A program made the translations under genes and the position numbers. Positions 60,048 through 64,000 of a DNA stretch of 64,000 nt are shown one piece after another; positions within the stretch are counted from its first letter, which is position 1; the number at the start of each line of letters is the position of its first letter. The notes beneath the pieces were generated by a model. The model did no database searches and was not told where the DNA came from. It saw only the letters and a list, made by a program, of their open reading frames with translations. Source of the stretch: an uncultured Lachnospiraceae bacterium (lineage in GTDB: Bacteria; Bacillota; Clostridia; Lachnospirales; Lachnospiraceae); contig CACZFF010000004.1 of assembly GCA_902780385.1 (NCBI GenBank), positions 1-64,000 of the forward strand, read 5' to 3'.

Positions 60048-60950
60048 ATGATACAGTATCAGAAGAAAAATCTGACGCTTGGAGACAACAGTGAAGAACT
60101 CCTGTCAGAGGATTCCGGCGGGCTTCCCTTTATGTGTCATTATGATGAGAGCCGTCTGTTTACAGGCCACCATATTCCCTGGCACTGGCACGACTGGATT
60201 GAGTTGAACTACATAGACAAGGGTTCTTATCAAATGCATTCACCGGACGGTGACCTGACGGCCGGACAGGGAGAGGTTGTCTTTATCAACAGAAATATCA
60301 TGCACGCCTATGACTTTCCTGAGCCGGTCAATTACTATTCCTATACATTTGACTCCCGCTTTCTGGCAGGTGAATTCGGCAGCTACATCGACCGGAAATA
60401 TTTCGCGCCCATCCTTCGCAGCAAAAGTCTTTCGATAATCCATATCAGGCCCGATACGCCCCTAAGGATACGCATGATCGAATTGATCCTGCAGCTCACC
60501 GATGTCCTGCGCGATGAACCTGACGGCTTTGAACTCACAGTCCGCGAGCTTATCAGCCGTTTTTTCCTCATGATGCGCGCAGAGACAGAGGATATCCGCG
60601 CTGCAGAAAAGAAAGGAAACGAGCGTGACCTGGAGCGTATGAAGCTCATGCTTCAATACATCTATGCCCACTACAGCGAGCCCCTCGGCCTCGGGGAAAT
60701 CGCCGGCGCCGCCATGATCAGCCTGCGCGAGTGCACCAGGTGTTTTCAGCGATCGATCAACCGTCCGCCGATCCGCTTCCTCATCGAATACCGCGCCCAG
60801 ATGGCCGCGATGCGGCTGGAGCGCACTGACGACAGTATTTCCTCAATCGCAGAGCAGTGCGGCTTTGTCTCAGACAGCTACTTTGGAAAAACCTTCAAGG
60901 ATATTTACGGCTGCCCGCCCAGAGATTACCGGAAAAAGCACAGAGCATGA
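60048..60950 (+). CDS. AraC-family transcriptional regulator (cupin type)
   Basis: A 300-residue regulator. The cupin sensor includes HHIPWHWHDWIELNYIDKGSYQMH and QGEVVFINRNIMHAYDF, with His residues able to bind a metal or sugar. The C-terminal HTH pair at about 200-298 has GLGEIAGAAMISLRECTRCFQRSINRPPIRFL and ISSIAEQCGFVSDSYFGKTFKDIYGCPPRDYRKKH. The start follows ACAGGAGG. No target gene is adjacent; the convergent EamA transporter is the nearest neighbour. Confidence 0.92.
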   Translation: MIQYQKKNLTLGDNSEELLSEDSGGLPFMCHYDESRLFTGHHIPWHWHDWIELNYIDKGSYQMHSPDGDLTAGQGEVVFINRNIMHAYDFPEPVNYYSYTFDSRFLAGEFGSYIDRKYFAPILRSKSLSIIHIRPDTPLRIRMIELILQLTDVLRDEPDGFELTVRELISRFFLMMRAETEDIRAAEKKGNERDLERMKLMLQYIYAHYSEPLGLGEIAGAAMISLRECTRCFQRSINRPPIRFLIEYRAQMAAMRLERTDDSISSIAEQCGFVSDSYFGKTFKDIYGCPPRDYRKKHRA

Positions 60951-61060
60951 TCCCATCATCACTTTCCGTACTTGCGGCTATGGGCGAGTGCCTGCAAACA
61001 TGTATGAATAAACAACGCGCAGCTTCCCGCGTACCGTGCACTCCCTGCTTTCCCGGAGAT

Positions 61061-61987
61061 TCATGACCGCTGTGTCAGCAGGTACCACTTCGCAAAAGCT
61101 GTCCCGATAATGATCACATAGCCGATCAGGCTCCAGACATCCGGAAACTCACCGAATAAAATGATTCCGAAGAGTGCCGCATAGACGACCTGGGAATAAT
61201 CGAACACGGAAATATCCCTGGCAGGGGCGTGCTGATAGGCCGCCGTGATGGAAAGCTGTCCGCCTGCGGCACTGCAGCCTGCCAGAACCAGAAGCAAAAG
61301 CTGCTGTGCACTCATCGGTGTATAGTTCAGCAGCAGGTTGGGCAGCAGGACAAGTGTGGAAAAGGTCGAAAAGAAGGCCACGACGATGGGGCCCTTCACA
61401 CCCTGCAGGCCCGCCTTGCGCACAAAGGTGTAGGCTGTACCGGCAGTAAAGCCGCCCAGAATACCGACCAGCGCCGGCAGGGACACTATTCCCGCTGACG
61501 GCTTTGCCACAAAAGCAGCGCCGATAAAAGCCAGGATGACACTCAGCCATTCAATCCTGTTGGGTTTTTCCCCAAGTATGAAGATGGACATCAGGATGGC
61601 AAAAAAAGGCGAGAGCTTATTGAGCATATTGGCATCGGCAATTCCAAGGTTGTCCACTGCCCAGAAATTGGCCAGTATTCCAATCGTCCCGAATACACTG
61701 CGCAGCAGCAGCGGCGGCAGGTTTTCCTTCTTAAGGGATATTTTTGTCTTTGACCGAAGCAGAATGATCATAGCAACAACCGCCGCTACAATATTCCTGA
61801 AAAAGGCCTTCTGCATGGTCGGAACATCACCTGAAAGGCGGACAAAAACCGACATCAGCGAGAAGAAAAAGGCGGCAAGAAGGATAAAGAGAATTCCCTT
61901 TCTCCTGCTGCTGATCCTGTTCTCCGCACTCACCGTTTCTGATATGTTTTTCGAATTTCCCTGTCCCGCTGTGGTCATTGCTCTCAT
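61061..61987 (-). CDS. EamA-family DMT transporter
   Basis: A 308-residue membrane protein with ten predicted helices in two EamA repeats. The first starts GILFILLAAFFFSLMSVFVRLSG, the second about residue 165 at ALVGILGGFTAGTAYTFVRKAG; YQHAPARDISVFDYSQVVYAALFGIILFGE closes it. It resembles the metabolite/riboflavin-type exporters of the drug/metabolite superfamily. The start follows AAGGAG. The promoter region just upstream contains a possible operator. Confidence 0.92.
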   Translation of the reverse strand: MRAMTTAGQGNSKNISETVSAENRISSRRKGILFILLAAFFFSLMSVFVRLSGDVPTMQKAFFRNIVAAVVAMIILLRSKTKISLKKENLPPLLLRSVFGTIGILANFWAVDNLGIADANMLNKLSPFFAILMSIFILGEKPNRIEWLSVILAFIGAAFVAKPSAGIVSLPALVGILGGFTAGTAYTFVRKAGLQGVKGPIVVAFFSTFSTLVLLPNLLLNYTPMSAQQLLLLVLAGCSAAGGQLSITAAYQHAPARDISVFDYSQVVYAALFGIILFGEFPDVWSLIGYVIIIGTAFAKWYLLTQRS

Positions 61988-62033
61988 GTTCTCCTTGCTT
62001 CAGAGATTGACTATTCCCTGTCAGATAATACAT

Positions 62034-62084
62034 GACTCGTTCACGAGTCTTGCATTATTGTACAACACTTTTGCTTCACGTCAA
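62034..62084 (-). promoter_or_regulatory. Promoter and operator-like dyad of the EamA gene
   Basis: Minus-strand TTGACG (62079-62084), 16-bp spacer, TACAAT (62057-62062). Immediately downstream lies the dyad GACTCG-4-CGAGTC (62034-62049), where a repressor could bind. Confidence 0.6.
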
Positions 62085-62244
62085 TTCCCAAAGAGCATAT
62101 CATGCCGGAAAACGGGATAAAGACGGGATAAAAACGGGATATCCAAAACGGGTCAAAACGTGGGGATGCTTCTTTCTGTGTGCTGTCTGTGCAAGAGTCA
62201 TTGCTCACACCTGATCAAGGGCCAGGGCAGATCTCAGTAAGCTG

Positions 62245-62988
62245 TCAGCTCTCATCGCCGTAGAGTTCCTCCAGTTCCCGCTGAATCGGTGCAAAGTCGA
62301 TCCTGCATTCTCCCCTGCTGATCCCGACAGGAATCTCTTCATCGAAACCATAGAGCCTTGACCGGTATTCCCCTTCTGTTTTTTCAAAAAGATTGACAAG
62401 AACCTTTCTTTTCTCAGGATCCACCATCCAATATTCCTTCACTCCCGCCTTCTGATATTTACTGTTTTTCCACAGCATATCTTTCGAATGAGTGGATGGA
62501 GACAGAATCTCCACCAGAAGATCCGGGGCTCCGAAAATCCTCTTTTTTCTCAGTTTCTGCAGATCGCAAAGCACGATCAGGTCAGGCTCCACGATTGTCT
62601 TGTTGTCCATGTCCAGCTGAACATCCGTCGGGGCAAAAAGAACCTTGCAGGAAGCACAATGCTCGTCAATGCACCTGCGGAATGCAATATGTAAATTGCC
62701 AAGAATAACCTGGTGCTCTGTTGTGGGTGCATCCATCCTGATCAGATAGCCGTCTATTAGTTCCCAGCGCTCCTCATACGGAAGAGCAAGATAGTCCTCC
62801 AGCGTATACTCTCCCTGCTTTTTACCATTCCTCAGCCCGGGATCTGTCCAATATACTCCGGCTGCCTCCAGCGCTTCTCCATCCGGTCTTCCTTCCGGAT
62901 ATTCCGAATAATAGCGGAATTCCTTTTCATTCTGAGGATTTGAATTGCTGCCTGATGTGTGATCTGTCCCGGTTTCTTTTCTGCCCAT
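62245..62988 (-). CDS. Uma2-family (DUF820) protein, single domain
   Basis: A 247-residue relative of the tandem Uma2 protein at 20-21.7 kb, sharing LALPYEERWELIDGYLI, FAPTDVQLDMDN with EPDLIVLCDL, VEILSPSTHSKDMLWKNSKYQKAGVKEYWMVDP and EIPVGISRGECRIDF. PD-(D/E)XK-type acidic residues are kept. The first 60 residues are polar and variable. The start follows ACGGAGGGG. Own promoter and no partner gene. Function unknown. Confidence 0.9.
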   Translation of the reverse strand: MGRKETGTDHTSGSNSNPQNEKEFRYYSEYPEGRPDGEALEAAGVYWTDPGLRNGKKQGEYTLEDYLALPYEERWELIDGYLIRMDAPTTEHQVILGNLHIAFRRCIDEHCASCKVLFAPTDVQLDMDNKTIVEPDLIVLCDLQKLRKKRIFGAPDLLVEILSPSTHSKDMLWKNSKYQKAGVKEYWMVDPEKRKVLVNLFEKTEGEYRSRLYGFDEEIPVGISRGECRIDFAPIQRELEELYGDES

Positions 62989-63035
62989 GACGCCCCTCCG
63001 TTATATCGAATGTTTTTCATATATCTGGTTTCTGT

Positions 63036-63064
63036 ATCATATTCTATTTTGATCTCCTTGTCAA
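63036..63064 (-). promoter_or_regulatory. Sigma-A promoter of the single-domain Uma2 gene
   Basis: Minus-strand TTGACA (63059-63064), 17 bp, TATGAT (63036-63041), about 45 nt before the start codon. It resembles the promoter of the tandem Uma2 gene. Confidence 0.75.
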
Positions 63065-63143
63065 TAGGATAGGGAAGCTTACGAGCGGGCTCCCGACGAG
63101 CATTCGACGACCTGTCTGTGCATGGCTCATTGCTTCACGCAAG

Positions 63144-63191
63144 AAAGCTGACAGAGGTTCGGCTCTTCGGCCGGACTCTTCTGTCAGCTTT
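63144..63191 (-). terminator. Probable terminator after the ldh gene
   Basis: Stem AAAGCTGACAGA/TCTGTCAGCTTT with an inner CGG-rich dyad, followed on the minus strand by CTTGCG. The T-run is weak. It lies about 95 nt past the ldh stop. Confidence 0.65.
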
Positions 63192-63285
63192 CATCATTTC
63201 AGCATATATTTAATTTGACAAAGTGTTCACGCGTTCAGTTTCACGCCGCAGTCCACCCCTTCTTTGTCTCAGAAAACAATCCCGC

Positions 63286-64000
63286 TTATCTTGCCTCACC
63301 GAGAACGTCGTCCACAATAGACTTGACGGTTGCAGCGGACTTGAGGACTTCTTCGAGCTCATCGTCGCTCATTTCAACGGGAACCAGGCACTCTACGCCG
63401 CCGGCGCCGATCACAGCGGGCATGGACAGAGCGATGCCGTCAATGTCAAAGGCTCCGTACATAAGGGAAGTTACGGAAAGAACAGCCTTCTCATCGCGGA
63501 TAATGGCTTCGCAGACTCTGCGGGCCGCCATCGCTACGCCGAAGAAGGTATCGTCCTTTCTGTAGCTGAGATCGCCGGCATCTTTTCTGACTTCCTTGAT
63601 AACACCCTCAAGGAACTCATCCGGATCCGGATATCCGCGCATCTCGAAGAAATCACGGAGCGGAACACCGGACACACGGGCGCTGGACCAGATTGCAACC
63701 TCGGATTTTCCGTGCTCGCCGACGACGAAACCGTGTACGTTGCGGGGATCCACATTGAGCTTCTTGCCGACCAGATATTTGACTCTGGCGGTGTCCAGGA
63801 TCGTGCCGATACCAATAATACGGCTCTCCGGAATCTCAATATACTTCAGAGCTGCATAGGTCAGGATGTCGACCGGATTCGTGACGATCAGGAAAATAGC
63901 CTCTGTGTTTTTCGCTGCAATCTTCGGAATAATATTCTCCAGAACATTGACATTTTTGCGGATAAACTCCATGCGGGAGTCCGTGCTGAGCCTGGGCTCG
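63286..64000 (-). CDS. ldh: L-lactate dehydrogenase, C-terminal part (cut by the window edge)
   Basis: NAD-dependent enzyme converting pyruvate to lactate. The frame is open to the right edge, so the N-terminal NAD-binding loop is missing from view. Visible parts are IFLIVTNPVDILTYAALK, GIGTILDTARVKYLVG, the catalytic His region VHGFVVGEHGKSEVAIWSSARVSGVPL, and VLSVTSLMYGAFDIDGIALSMPAVIGAGGVECLVPVEMSDDE at the C-terminal end. The apparent ATG at 63972 is internal: the codons before it still read ldh-like sequence. Malate dehydrogenase is the main alternative, but TILDTAR and the overall pattern favour LDH. Confidence 0.9.
   Translation of the reverse strand, partial: EPRLSTDSRMEFIRKNVNVLENIIPKIAAKNTEAIFLIVTNPVDILTYAALKYIEIPESRIIGIGTILDTARVKYLVGKKLNVDPRNVHGFVVGEHGKSEVAIWSSARVSGVPLRDFFEMRGYPDPDEFLEGVIKEVRKDAGDLSYRKDDTFFGVAMAARRVCEAIIRDEKAVLSVTSLMYGAFDIDGIALSMPAVIGAGGVECLVPVEMSDDELEEVLKSAATVKSIVDDVLGEAR

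Overview
The window looks like a chromosomal segment of an anaerobic member of the Bacillota, class Clostridia, most likely family Lachnospiraceae. The reasons are strong Shine-Dalgarno sites (AGGAGG type), sigma-A promoters, a complete-looking oxygen-independent (cbi) corrin pathway, corrinoid-dependent methyl transfer genes, rubredoxin, and a Tad pilus locus of the kind with DUF5702 and Flp1-type pilin. No species is assigned. Coding is dense and mostly on the minus strand. I saw no rRNA, tRNA, CRISPR array or intact insertion sequence.

Region 1 (about 0.2-25.7 kb) is the cobalamin region. A long minus-strand array, reading from about 20 kb down to 4.3 kb, encodes cbiC, cbiD, cbiF, cbiH, a cbiJ-cbiE-cbiT fusion, cobD, a cysteine-rich-domain/cbiG fusion, a BtuF-like lipoprotein, a DUF896 protein, a BtuC/FecD permease, an ABC ATPase fused to CbiA, and cbiB. 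Further minus-strand pieces carry cbiK and cbiL (1.1-2.8 kb) and cobT and cbiP (22-24.7 kb). A cobC-like phosphatase reads the other way. Cobalt insertion, ring methylation, contraction, amidation, aminopropanol attachment and lower-ligand activation are all represented. The adenosyltransferase, CobU and CobS are not in the window. A CaiB/BaiF CoA-transferase and a tandem Uma2 gene are interspersed.

Region 2 (25.7-32.5 kb) holds a small hydrophobic-peptide locus arranged like a type I toxin-antitoxin system, a hydantoinase A-like gene, a MATE remnant, and a B12-riboswitch-controlled gene for a 964-residue lipoprotein. That lipoprotein carries two complete CbiK chelatase domains and a C-terminal beta-rich module. 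It is the most unusual item in the window: a surface-anchored double chelatase under cobalamin control.

Region 3 (32.5-41.3 kb) is a corrinoid methyltransferase cluster: two UroD/MtaA-type methyltransferases, a DUF2284 protein, a RACo-like reductive activator, a corrinoid carrier protein, and a PocR-domain AraC regulator, with a second AraC regulator diverging from the second methyltransferase. These enzymes would consume the corrinoid made by region 1.

Region 4 (41.4-57 kb) has small metabolic genes (a DNA-alkyltransferase homologue, an esterase, an asparagine synthetase lacking its N-terminal glutaminase nucleophile, a HIT protein). It then has a roughly 11 kb Tad pilus operon with two prepilin peptidases, TadZ, TadA, TadB, TadC, a Flp1 pilin, DUF5702 and TadE-like proteins and an FHA protein. 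DnaA-box clusters lie inside the locus and at its promoter end.

Region 5 (57-64 kb) contains an uncharacterised gene, a MATE transporter, rubredoxin, an AraC regulator, an EamA transporter, a second Uma2 gene and the C-terminal part of L-lactate dehydrogenase running off the right edge.
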